In this document: piece after piece, positions 41,301 through 54,261 of the stretch | Layout: each line of letters starts with the position of its first letter | How positions within the stretch are numbered: position 1 is the first letter of the stretch | From: Hepatocystis sp. ex Piliocolobus tephrosceles | Lineage: Eukaryota > Apicomplexa > Aconoidasida > Haemosporida > Plasmodiidae | NCBI GenBank assembly: GCA_902459845.2 | Contig: CABPSV020000008.1 | Coordinates: 1-58,327, forward strand | DNA: 58,327 nt | Reading direction: 5' to 3' | Notes under the pieces: model-generated | What the model saw: only the letters and a program-made list of their open reading frames with translations | Told to the model about the DNA's origin: nothing | The model's database searches: none | Translations under genes and position numbers: made by a program

Positions 41301-44300
41301 TACTATATTTATCAGATTGTTTTAGTCCTATTGTTTTCAATTCTTCAGCAATGTTTATTTTGTTTGTTATATTTGGGCTTATACCATACCCTGTATTTAG
41401 GCTTGTATTTAGGCTTGCACTTCGACTTACATCACTACCTACATATGGACCTACATGGTCCCCATCCTTTTCATGAGCAACCTGTTTACTTAAGGTATCA
41501 TCAACTTTAAATTCAAAAGAATCAATAATATTTCTGTTTTTTTTAAATTTTTCATAAAATAGTGTATTAAAATTCTCTCTTAAAATATTTTCATATTTTT
41601 GTGTACATACATTTTTAAAAAAAATGAAAAAAAAACAACATTTACAAAAAACAAAGTTTAGTTGAATGTATGTAATTAGCAATTCGTCAATATCTATGTT
41701 AATTTTTGTTTTTGTATCTGTTTTTGTATTTGTATCTGTTTTTGTATTTGTATCTGTTTTTGTATTTGTATCTGTTTTTGTATCTGTTTTGTTTTTTATT
41801 ATGTTTGACTTAAGTGGAGTGCAGTAATTTATACTTTGCTCACATAACGGAACACTCATTATATCATTATTATTAATAAACAATTTTATTTTTTCAATTA
41901 TTTCTTTTTCTAACTGATTAAAATTAGAAACATTATTTACAATATGAAAGATGTTATAAAATTCAAGATTATTATATTGCTTCACTAATTTTAATATATC
42001 AACACACAGTTTGTTAAAAAAAAAGAATAAAAACTTAAAGAAATAGATAAAAATTTTCGTAACATATCTTGATAAATATTCATAAAATGATAAAAAAAGT
42101 AATGTGTTTATATGGATGATCAATAAATTGTTAATTATTTTTGTTTTGGTTTTGGAGTATTTCATCCGTTTGTTGTCATTGTCGCTGTCATTGCTGTTAC
42201 TGTCGCTGTTACTACCACTTCCACTGCTACTACTACCGCTACTACTACTACTACCGCTACTACCACTTCCATAATCAAAATAAAAAAAGTATTTCCATTC
42301 ATTTGTATCAAAAAAACTATTGTAAATTTCTTTATGAATAACTTTTAAAGAGTTAGAATCATACGAAGATTCTTTATCGGTATATTTTTTTTTATAGTAT
42401 GATATTTTTTTTTTTATTTTTTTGTTTAAGTACAACACTTTAGATTTTATGTACAAATTAAATATATGTCTAATAATTGTACAACTTTGTATATTTATTT
42501 TACTACTACATATATTTGCCTGTTGATATGAATTATATATATACGAAATAGAAGAACGTAAATATTCTTTTGTGTTATAATCACAACTTTTCATGATATT
42601 ATTTAATACGTTATTAACTGTTAATATAATTTTTTTATAATTTTTTTTTTTGAAATAATACAGCACTTCCAAGTCTATAATGATGAACAGTAGATCAAGG
42701 TGTGGAATATAATAGTTACTTAAATAAGTTTTTCGGAATTGTTCATTCGGATTTGTTACGTTGTTGTAGTTATGCCCGGATAATATATTATTTCTTCTGC
42801 TGTAATCAAACTTTGGTGTTTTATACATATCTTCGTTATCACTATTAATTTCATAGCCGTTATTATCAGTATTATGTATATATGCTTTAACAGTTTTTCG
42901 TTTAGGTTCATAAATATTAGGAGTACAATTTGTAAATCCATCTACCTGTTTATCATATATATCGTTTACATTTTTGTTTATACTATTTAATATATTGTTA
43001 TCATGAAATAATAAACTTTTTCTTTTTGTACGTACATTACCAAGTATTATGTTCTCTTCATTTTGTTCTATATCAGTTACAGACACATAATCAATGTTTG
43101 TTTTTCTTTTTTTAATATTTTCATTATTTAAAAATACAGGCATTAGTCCACCTATACTCATTCTTTTTTTCCTTTTATTAAAACTTGGCATGTTAAGTTC
43201 GTCGCTATATTTATAATTATATTCATTAGAATTGTCACTTAGATCTTTACCTATATTATCACTATATTTAATTTTTTTTTCAAATTTTGTTATACTTTCA
43301 CGTTTATATATTTCCTTTGTAACATTGTTGTCAATATATTTTATAGGTGTTACAGAACTTATATCCAATTGATCAGTATTAAAAAAATCATCTTGTACAT
43401 TTTTTAGTATATTATTATAATTGTCTGTAATTAGAAAATCATGGAAATTGTGAAATCTGAATGAAGTATATATATGTATTGGGTTAAAAGGTAGACTAAC
43501 AAATTGTATATATATAAATTTTAAAATTTCTAATAAAAAATAGAAACTATTTTGTTTTTTAATAAATTTTATTATTTTTATAGTAGTATTATAAAATAAT
43601 TCGAAAAATGTGTATTTCATTTTTGTTAACATGTTTAATGGTATTTCTAATAGCCATTCCCATGCACATATTACATTAATAACAATTAAAAATGTGTTTA
43701 AAAATAAAGTTTCAACAAATTCATCTTTATCAGAAATAAAAAAATTTGTATGATCATTTTTATAATTTTTATCATTCAAAATGGTGTATATTTCGTCAAG
43801 TGTTAACATATGGGTTTGTGAATGTAACAAAGAACCGGTATTTCCGGTGGTAATATCAGATGTACATGAGCTTCTTCTAACTTTTACACTTTTCCTTTTT
43901 TTAACAATCGTATTAACAAAAGGAATAATATTTTTATGTTTTTTAAATTTTTCAATATCATAGTCTAACACAAAACTAATATATTTATCAAACATGTTGT
44001 AAGAAACTATAATCAAATTCGATTCACATATATTGTTTAATATGTCGTTATAATCTAGTTTAATAGATATATAACACAAAAAACTTAAATACAGAAAACA
44101 TACTTTTAACAAATTTAGAAAGATATTTTTACATACATATATATTAAAATTAGCCTCATATTCTTTACAAATTTTAAAATAATTCAATAAATGGTCACAA
44201 ATAAATATACATCTTTTTATACATAAAATAATATTTTGACATAAACATTTAAAATCAATATTTATTTTATTTATAATGTTTTTATTTATATAAAACACAG

Positions 44301-47247
44301 ATTGTCCAAATAGTGGCATATCGTCTTGTTTTTTTTTTTCTTCTTTTTTTTCATCGTCTGTTTGGTCATCTGTATATGATTTATAATCTCCTCGTCTGCC
44401 ACTCTCTCTACTTCTTCCACTCTCCCTACTTCTGCTACTCTCCCTACTTCTTCTACTCTCCCTACTTCTGCTACTCTCCCTACTTCTTTCACTCTCCCTA
44501 CTTCTTCCACTCTCTCTACTTCTTCCACTCTCCCTATTTTTGTTATACTTACACTTAGTCGAAATTCCTGTGCTTTGTCTTCTTTGCACACTACCACCCA
44601 GTTTTGTTAGTTTTTTTTTTTTTCTGCTTTCATTTTCTTCATTTATTTCATTTTTTAAAATTATATATTTTAATGGAGAATGATAGGGTTTAAAAATTTT
44701 CATTAATTTTTTATTTTTATAATTTTTTTTTTCTTTTAACTTAGAAATATACATTTTTAAATGTAAATCATTTTTATTTTGTTTATTCTCTATACACAAT
44801 AAGTTTGAACAAAAAGAAATAAAATTCTCATTGTTTTTATCAATCGTATATATATATTTTCTAAACACATTTTTATCTGTCTCAGAAAGTAATTTTATAA
44901 CATCAAAATTGGAATAAAACATACTCATTTTGCTTATTTTTATTGTTAACCCATAATATACATCATGGTCATATGTGTATGGAGGATCACGACACACGTC
45001 ACTACTTATAACATTTTCTTTTGTTTTGTTTTCTACAAATTCGTCTATACTTACAAAAATATACAAACATTCTTGTATTTTTTGGTATATCTTTTCAAAG
45101 GACGTAAATGAATATTTAGTTTTGTTGCCGCTAGTTATGTCGCTATTTATATCGCTATTCATTCTGCTACCCAGGCCACTACCCATGCCACTACCCATAC
45201 AACTATTGCGGTTATTTTTTATTCCTATGCTAACTCTAGAGGTTGAACCAGTACACGATATACCACTGTTGCTTAACACACCTTCTACTCCGCTTTTATC
45301 TATATAAAGCTTTTTAAAATATTTATAAATATGTGTAATAATAGCAATAAAATTTAAACTGTTTTCATTGTTACTTAAAAAGAACATTTTTTTATCATTA
45401 TTTGTGTTACATATTAGTTTAGAAAAAAGATAAAATATGTAAGAAATTGATTTGTAAATAATTTCGGCTGATATGTTTTTAGATAATATTAAACCGTTTA
45501 CAAATGTTTGTATAAATTTTAACAACTCCTTTAAGTATACTGGTGCTATATCAATAAAATTGTATATATGTATATTGTTTTTGTTATTATCTTTTTTTTT
45601 TTGTAGTTGTTGTTGTGTTGTGTCTTGTATGGAGCCTTGTATTGTGCCTTGTATTGTGCCTTGTATTGTGCCTTGTGTTGTACCTTGTATTGTGCCTTGT
45701 ATTGTGCCTTGTATTGTGCCTTGTGTTGTACCTTGTATTGTGCCTTGTAGTAATAATGGTATTTCACTATTTCGGCATGATAATGTTAACTTTTCTTCTA
45801 ACAAAAAAAAAGTAAAAATAAATTTAAATATTTTTAAAGTATAATTTACATTTTTCAAATCAATTAAGAAAATTTTTTTTAATTCATCAAATATAATGGT
45901 CCAAATAAGTTTTTTATTATTTTTATTATTTGTTAAAAATATACAATCGTTTTGTAACTCGTCAACTTTTTTTTCATCTTGTATTGTTTGTTCTGTTTTT
46001 GGTAGTTGTCCTTGTATTTGTTTACGTTGTGATACAGTATCATAATTATGTATTTTATTTTTTAATAAAGTATTTTGTTCCTCCGTTTTGGTATTATTCA
46101 TATTTTTATTTTTATTTTCGAAAAGTTTTATATAAAAGAGCATTTCGTAAATATGAAAATAAATTATTATATGGTCAACTTGGAGTGTAGAGAGAAAAGG
46201 GTAGAATATATTAAAATCGTAACAAGCAATTTTAAATAAATTTTTTACAACGTTTAAAAACATGTTATAAGTTTTATCAATTGGAAATAAATAAAAACTA
46301 AATATATCATTATCTATAGTTTTTAATTCATCATGTTTGAACAGAAACAAAAAAGATTTTTCTTGTTTTTTCAATTTTGTTAAATTTGTTTTTTCAAAAT
46401 TATTTTCAAAACTGTTACTATAGTCTATATGTATATTTTCTTTGATTTGGTTTGATGATTTATCACTTTGTTCATTATATTTTATCCATATATAATTATA
46501 TAAGTTTTGTTCTGTTATATCTTTTTCTATCACACTAGAAGATAATGTATTTGTTAAGTTTGTTGAAGGTGTAGGTTTTACTGGTTCATTATTTATAATA
46601 TTAATACTATGTTGTTTTTTGACAATTTTTATAAATTTTTGATTTTCATTTAATAGTATCATATTAAGTTGTAATAACAAAACTTTTAAGTTATCATGTG
46701 CTTCTTTTTCTATCATATGTTTTATAACAAAATTAATTTTTTTTTTTTCTTTAATAGAAAAATATATAAGAATATTATATAAATTTATTAGAAAGGCACA
46801 CCTAAGTAATTTCAAATGTAACAATAAATCAACCATCTTAAAATAGTAATAAAATAACATTATCAGTTTATTTTCTTTTAATAACAAAAACCAAAAATGT
46901 GTAATATATCTTAAAATTAAAAATAAAAAGTCGAGATATTTATAATTTTTTGTTGTATTCATTTTATTTAATACCGATTCGAATATATAAAATAAGTACT
47001 TAGGAAAATTGTTACTACTACTATTAGTAGTAGTGGTAGAATTACCATCTTTATACATCTTTATTAATTCATTATAACTTAAATTTTCTATCAAACTTTC
47101 CTTATTAAATAGTTCAAAAAATTGTGCATAAACATCATCATTATAATAGTTGGTGTTTTTGTTCACCAACCCTGTATCTATACCTTTTAAAACGTTGTAC
47201 ACTATCTTGTCTAATTTGTTATACACATTTGATTGATTTTTATTCAT
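29321..47247 (-). CDS. Separase (peptidase C50), giant single gene broken by a gap
   Basis: Separase cleaves the cohesin kleisin at anaphase. The C50 domain is near the 3' end: INPNGDL, WNGYFGKVPCEQTLLKHL, the catalytic His in YIYCGHQGGEQY (codon 30527-30529), then the catalytic Cys in LIGCSSGLVSSHGFDFDTWG (codon 29993-29995), and NLWNVTDGEVD. Canonical separases have GHGAGE after the His; here it is GHQGGE. The 5' 13 kb is helical sequence broken by low-complexity repeats, as expected for the N-terminal solenoid. Two open frames (34006-47247 and 29321-33991) are one gene: in the NSDKH frame of the repeat flanking the gap, translation passes straight through NSCDEDPNYIYNNISLVHNQ into the MYLKTNFDIF frame. 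The known sequence gives at least 5,958 residues plus five per missing repeat. No intron is needed. It starts MNKNQSNVYNK. Confidence 0.93.
30958..31010 (-). repeat. Coding SE-dipeptide repeat
   Basis: GATTCT-type hexamers encode an alternating Ser-Glu run in separase, between its repeat-rich middle and the peptidase domain. It resembles a casein-kinase-2 type acidic phosphosite cluster. Confidence 0.85.
31580..31765 (-). repeat. Coding 18-base repeat (IASDTA)
   Basis: About ten copies of an 18-base unit (ACTAGCAATAGCAGTATC on the plus strand) encode IASDTA/IASDPA/IVSGTA in separase. All six frames are open, which yields several false frames. Confidence 0.9.
34052..34403 (-). repeat. 15-base minisatellite (NSDKH) spanning the gap
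   Basis: The plus-strand unit GTGTTTGTCACTGTT encodes NSDKH. Variants near each edge give NSDNY, NSDKY and NSGKY. Copies occur on both sides of the 60-N gap, so the unresolved sequence is most simply more of the same array. Confidence 0.95.
34159..34218. other. Assembly gap of 60 Ns inside separase
   Basis: The gap sits within the NSDKH minisatellite. The codon before it is complete (CAC, His), while the sequence after it resumes at the second base of a Lys codon, so the missing length must be 1 modulo 3 (10 + 15n bases if repeats are perfect). Sixty is therefore a placeholder, not a measured size. Confidence 0.97.
35975..36116 (-). repeat. Coding KNSQKNS/KKS repeat
   Basis: Irregular 12- to 15-base units encode a Lys/Asn/Ser/Gln run of about 40 residues in separase. 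It is a basic, low-complexity stretch. Confidence 0.85.
36850..37043 (-). repeat. Coding serine-rich repeat (SSSSNSN)
   Basis: GCTACTGCTGTTGCTACTATT-type units encode about 60 residues of Ser with regular Asn in separase. AGC/AGT codons dominate, giving a local G+C rise. Confidence 0.88.
38940..39052 (-). repeat. Coding 15-base repeat (KKNLY/KKNLH)
   Basis: About seven copies of a TTTTTTTTATATAAA-type unit encode LYKKN and LHKKN in separase. Confidence 0.87.
40565..40690 (-). repeat. Coding SNGSSN repeat
   Basis: 18-base units (GCCATTACTGTTACTACT-like on the plus strand) encode SSNSNG repeats in separase. Confidence 0.87.
44395..44545 (-). repeat. Coding SRESGR repeat, RS/RE-like
   Basis: About eight copies of an 18-base unit encode SRESGR/SRESSR in separase, a basic-acidic-serine mix similar to RS domains of splicing factors. 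It is unusually G+C-rich for this gene. Confidence 0.88.
45610..45752 (-). repeat. Coding 12-base repeat (QGTI)
   Basis: About eleven copies of GTATTGTGCCTT encode QGTI/QGTT in separase near its N-terminal third. Confidence 0.9.
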
Positions 47248-47348
47248 TTTCTGGGTTGACGCGTATTCTTACAAAATGTTTTTTTTTTTCGTTTTATTAT
47301 TCATGCAGCACTTGTTTTTTGCCTTGCAGTTATACCTTACTAAAGGTA

Positions 47349-47379
<31 letters not shown>

Positions 47380-47613
47380 GCATATATATATGTAAACGAT
47401 TTTTTATTCCACTATGCTATGTCGCTATTTTTTTTATTTAGCTATATTTACACTTATTGTAAACCATAATGCTATAATTCTAAATTAGTATAGCGTTATT
47501 ATATATGTATATTGCTAAAGTGCTGTTTTTTTTTTTTTTTTAATTTCTATTAACATAATTTTATACCAGTTATTAATTCCATAGCAGTCATTTTTTTTTA
47601 AATAACAAGCTTG

Positions 47614-47647
<34 letters not shown>

Positions 47648-47763
47648 CGTCGTCCTTATTGGACATTATAAAAAAATGTTTTCGCTTTATTAAGTTTCAT
47701 AAAAAAGAGTAAACTTTTTTATAGTATTTTCCGCATTGTCCATTTGTTATTTTATATATATGT

Positions 47764-47813
<50 letters not shown>

Positions 47814-49238
47814 CTGTCTTACTCAAAACAAAATTAAAAAAAAAAAAAAAAGAAGAATAAAAAATAAATAAATAAATAAAACACAAACGAATGAAAAGAG
47901 GCAAATAAGAAAGTAAAATGGTTATATATATATATATATATATATATCACATTTAGCTCACTAAAATGAATTAAAAACGATAAAACATAAATAAAAAATG
48001 TATGAAATATATTTTTTGTCTAGATTAATAACTAAAATACGTTAAAAAAAAAAAAAGAAAAAAAAAAAATTACAATGATTTTTAAATGCAAACAAGAATA
48101 GTGGTTCTAAATCCTGTAACTATTTTTTATTTATAAATGTTTTTCATGATTTCCACCATATGCACAATTCTCATAATTTGCAAAATAAAATTATTATTAA
48201 GTTGTTTGTATATACGTATGCTCATGTGCACATATACATGTGCATATATGCGTGGCAATTTTTCAAATTCATAATTACTTACCTAAACATAAAAATTAAT
48301 TAGAATGCAAAAAAAAAAAGAGGAGAGTAACAAAAAAAAAAAAAAAAAAAAATAAATAAATAAATAAAAAAATAAATAAATAAAATAAAATAAATTATAG
48401 GTATATAACCTCGTTTTATGGCCATTTTTTTTTATTCAAATACATTATTGTTATGTTTAACATGTTAATTACAGACAAATATATATATACATATACATAA
48501 GTACAAAAACGATATAGTAAATGGTATGCGCTTAAAATTAGCATCACACTTGTATTATGTGATCGTGATCAGCATTACAAAAGTTAAAAAAAATAATAAT
48601 AATAAATAAAATAAAATAAAATAAAAATAGGGTCAATATGGATATAATATATATTTGTATGTAACGTCGAACTGTTCTGTCAAAGAGAATATATTTGATA
48701 TTTATTGATAAAAAAAAATATATTATTTTTAAAAAAAAATCATGTATACTTATGTTTGCAAAATATGTATATACATATGTAGATGCATGCAAAATGTACA
48801 TTTGTTCATAATCCTATGTTTTATTTTTACTTACATACAGTACTTACACTTACATATAGTGGATGGTACGTTTACAAAATATGTTAATAACGTAAGAAAA
48901 TGTTTTTATACGTTTATCATAACAATTACAACTGTTTCATTTTTATGATAAATGTACCTCATCAAAAAATTAAAATTGTAAAGATGAAAGGAAAATGACA
49001 CTTTTCTTTATAATTTTTTGTAGTGTTAAGTATTTTTTTTTTTATAAATTTTTTTTTATAACTTTTTTTTTATAAATTTTTTTTTTTTTTTTTTTTTTTT
49101 TTAAAGCGGTTGAAAGCGGTTGAGGAAAATCTGATAAAATTAAAAAAAAAAATTATAAAAAAAAAAAATACTTAACATTACAAAAAATCAAATATAAAGT
49201 AAAAATTTTCGATCGTTTGATTGTGTTAACAAAGCTTA

Positions 49239-49276
<38 letters not shown>

Positions 49277-49733
49277 GAGTTTCATATATATATGAAAAAT
49301 TATTCTCTTTTTTATGCATTAAAAAGCAGGAATGTATTTAAGTTCATATAGATGTTTCTAAAATTAAGTTAATTAAAACTTAAGCACAATTTTATATTCA
49401 TTCTTATGTACAGTAAAAATATATAAAAAATATATTTTGAAAAACGTTGATGTTTTATATTATTTCAGTAAAAAAAACGAACAGGTGAAAGAAGCATATC
49501 ACCTTACAACACTTTTTCTTTTATATTTTATCTTTACGATTATGTCTATACACATACATTTGTTGATATATAGGCGTATACATACAATTTATATATTAAA
49601 ACAATCATCTACTGTGACTAGACACATAACTTAAGTATCTATTGTCATGCTATGTCTTCTTTTTTTTATTTTTTTTATTTTTACAGTGTAAGTTTTATTA
49701 ATATGAATATGTTTACAATAAATTTATTATACA
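47248..49733. other. Long intergenic region, separase to RUVBL1
   Basis: Both flanking genes are on the minus strand, so this holds the separase promoter and the RUVBL1 3' UTR. It contains TA runs (47356-47380, 47921-47946), poly-A (47612-47642), poly-T of 48 bases (47766-47813), AAAT repeats near 48350-48395, an inverted repeat at 49013-49188 listed separately, and poly-A at 49241-49271. No protein-like frame is visible. It is not A+T-rich enough for a Plasmodium centromere. Confidence 0.55.
49013..49188. repeat. Long imperfect inverted repeat, possible RNA hairpin
   Basis: The left arm (49013-49049, with core TAGTGTTAAGTATTTTT) and the right arm (49152-49188, core AAAAATACTTAACATTA) are reverse complements over about 36 bases. 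The one internal difference (G against A) would be a G-U pair in a plus-strand RNA. The region between the arms includes a direct repeat AAAGCGGTTG AAAGCGGTTG (49103-49122). Confidence 0.6.
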
Positions 49734-52070
<2,337 letters not shown>

Positions 52071-52408
52071 AATTAAAATAAAAACAGACAACGAAAAAAA
52101 AGTGGGAAAAGTGGGGGACGTAAAGAAAGTAGAAAAAAAAAAAAAAAAAAGAAGAAGAAGAAACAGGATTTACTTAAGAAAGCAAAAAAAAAAAATATAT
52201 ACAAGTTATAAACTTTTTATTTATGTACGTTTGATTTAAGTATAATTTAATTATAATGTTTGTGTTAAATCACAAATAAGAATGATTTGTCATACGAACT
52301 TGCATTAGTTACGTTAATCATTTTATTATTTTGCAAAATATGCATATCGAAGTAATTGTTAAAATGGTATAAAATATTGTGTGTACAGTAAATTGTATTC
52401 GAAAAAAA

Positions 52409-52448
<40 letters not shown>

Positions 52449-52722
52449 TAATTTTAGGAGCACTGTATAGAGCACACTTGGGGGGGGAGGGAGAAATAAA
52501 TAAAAGCACAGTTTTAAGAACTTTTTTTTTTTTTTTCAATGAAGTGTTTTTTTTAATGAAATGTTTTTTTTAATGAAATGTTTTTAGTTATCTCTACTAT
52601 GCACATGTGTAAATGCACAAACAGTGGTTTTCTTTTTCATTTTTCAATTAATTTATTAAATTTACTTAAAAAATTGAATCTTTATAAAAAGAACGGAAAA
52701 AAAAAATACAGTATGTATATTG

Positions 52723-52772
<50 letters not shown>

Positions 52773-53115
52773 TATGTACATATAGGGTGTCTTATTTTGA
52801 ATTTAAATTATTAGAAACACGTGTCGTGACTAAGTAAACGTGGACGCTATTAATTCATAAATCAACCGTGAAGTGCACAAAAAAAAAAAAATATATATAG
52901 ATAAATAAATAAATATTGCACACACAAAGAAGTCTAAAAAACACACAAATATAAAAGTATTACACATTAAAAGTTCCTAATAAATTTACATACATGTATG
53001 TGTTTATATATATATACATGCATATGTGCATACAAAACTTTTTTTTTTAAAAATATATTTTCGGTACGAAATGTACGTGTCAGAAATATAAATTTATATA
53101 TATGTGAACGTATTG

Positions 53116-53337
53116 ATGTGTACCTTTATTATAGTGTTTTATAGCACTATAACAAATATTAAAACGCCAAAAAAAAAATGTGATGAAAATTTAAACAATA
53201 AAAATATAAAATTATGTGAAAAAAAAAAAGAACTACACATACATATATGTTATGTATTAAAAAATAAAATTTCCAACTTGGATAAAAATGGAAAATACCG
53301 TTTCTACTTTATATTATGTGGAGTATTGCTAATATAA
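53116..53337 (+). CDS. Doubtful small open frame
   Basis: ATG at 53116 opens 73 codons: a hydrophobic start (MCTFIIVFYSTITNI), a Lys/Asn/Cys-rich middle and a hydrophobic end (YRFYFILCGVLLI). Composition is less repetitive than other small frames in the window, but it overlaps a strong hairpin at its 3' end and I recognise no family. It may be noise or an exon. Confidence 0.18.
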   Translation: MCTFIIVFYSTITNIKTPKKKCDENLNNKNIKLCEKKKELHIHICYVLKNKISNLDKNGKYRFYFILCGVLLI

Positions 53338-53350
53338 AGTAGTTTTCCAT
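53288..53350. ncRNA. Perfect-arm hairpin, possible structured RNA or 3'-end element
   Basis: CTACTTTATATTA (53304-53316) pairs perfectly with TAATATAAAGTAG (53330-53342) around a 13-base loop TGTGGAGTATTGC. The outer arms ATGGAAAA (53288-53295) and TTTTCCAT (53343-53350) also pair perfectly, leaving one 8-base bulge on the left. That makes 21 base pairs in 63 bases, about 185 bases downstream of the APC6-like stop codon. Confidence 0.4.
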
Positions 53351-53534
53351 TATTGCTATACTTTTTAATGATTTGAATATACCTTAAAACTGCATATTTA
53401 TAAGAAAAACAAAAAATAAATAAAAAAAAAAAATAAATAAAAAAAAAAAATAAATAAAAAAGAAAAGAGAAAAGGATAAAAAGAGAAAAATAATGAGACA
53501 TATATAACTACATCGTAAATAACAATAACAAATC

Positions 53535-54215
53535 TTATTTATCTATTTTTCTATTTTTTATTTTATTACTGTGTACAAGTTTCAAGTCTTCAGAAAAAAA
53601 TTTTAGCGCTATATTACACAAATTTTCACCTAAAATAAGATAATTCGGTTTATGTCTAAAAAAAATAAAAAAATAAAAAATGAATGTTATGGTTAAGATT
53701 GGGGTTAAAAAAAAAAAAAAAAAAGACTAGTAAACAGTTGGTAAAATCATAGAGTATATTATTTAAGCTCTATTTTTTATTTTTTTTTTTATTTTACCTA
53801 TTACTATAAAAATAAAAAAAAATTATGTATGATTGTATTAAATGTTTAACATAGGTGTAACATAAATAATTATATATATGTGTACACTCTATATTCACAA
53901 TGTCGTTTGTAATATTTTTTTTAAAATTAGAATACAACAAATAAGATGGTATATACTTATATTGATTATCATATATTTTTGTAAAAATATAATTCCTAAT
54001 TATTTGATTTTTAAAACTAAAAAAAAGAGTTAGTTCGCTGAAAGTAACATATTCTTTGTACCTAAAGAAAAAAAAAAAAAAAAAAGAGCGAATTATAATA
54101 TATTCTAAATATATCTTTTAGTTTATGAATGTATATTACAATTTAATGCATATTAACATTTGTACTCGATTTGTAATGAATTGCATTGTATCACATTGTA
54201 TCATACTGTATTTTA

Positions 54216-54261
<46 letters not shown>

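Larger units (their letters stand above)
52071..53534. other. Intergenic region, RUVBL1 to APC6-like gene
   Basis: This holds the RUVBL1 5' region and the APC6-like 3' flank. Poly-A tracts (52131-52149, 52400-52426), TA runs (52427-52450, 52728-52765), a G run at 52481-52488 (unusual here), and repeated TTTTTTTTAATGAAATG near 52548-52580 are visible. A 73-codon open frame (53116-53337, plus) and an overlapping hairpin are listed separately. Confidence 0.55.

Noticed and set aside
47248..49733. Centromere candidate
   Set aside because: Plasmodium centromeres are about 2 kb at over 95% A+T with internal repeats; this region has many mixed-composition stretches and lacks an array.
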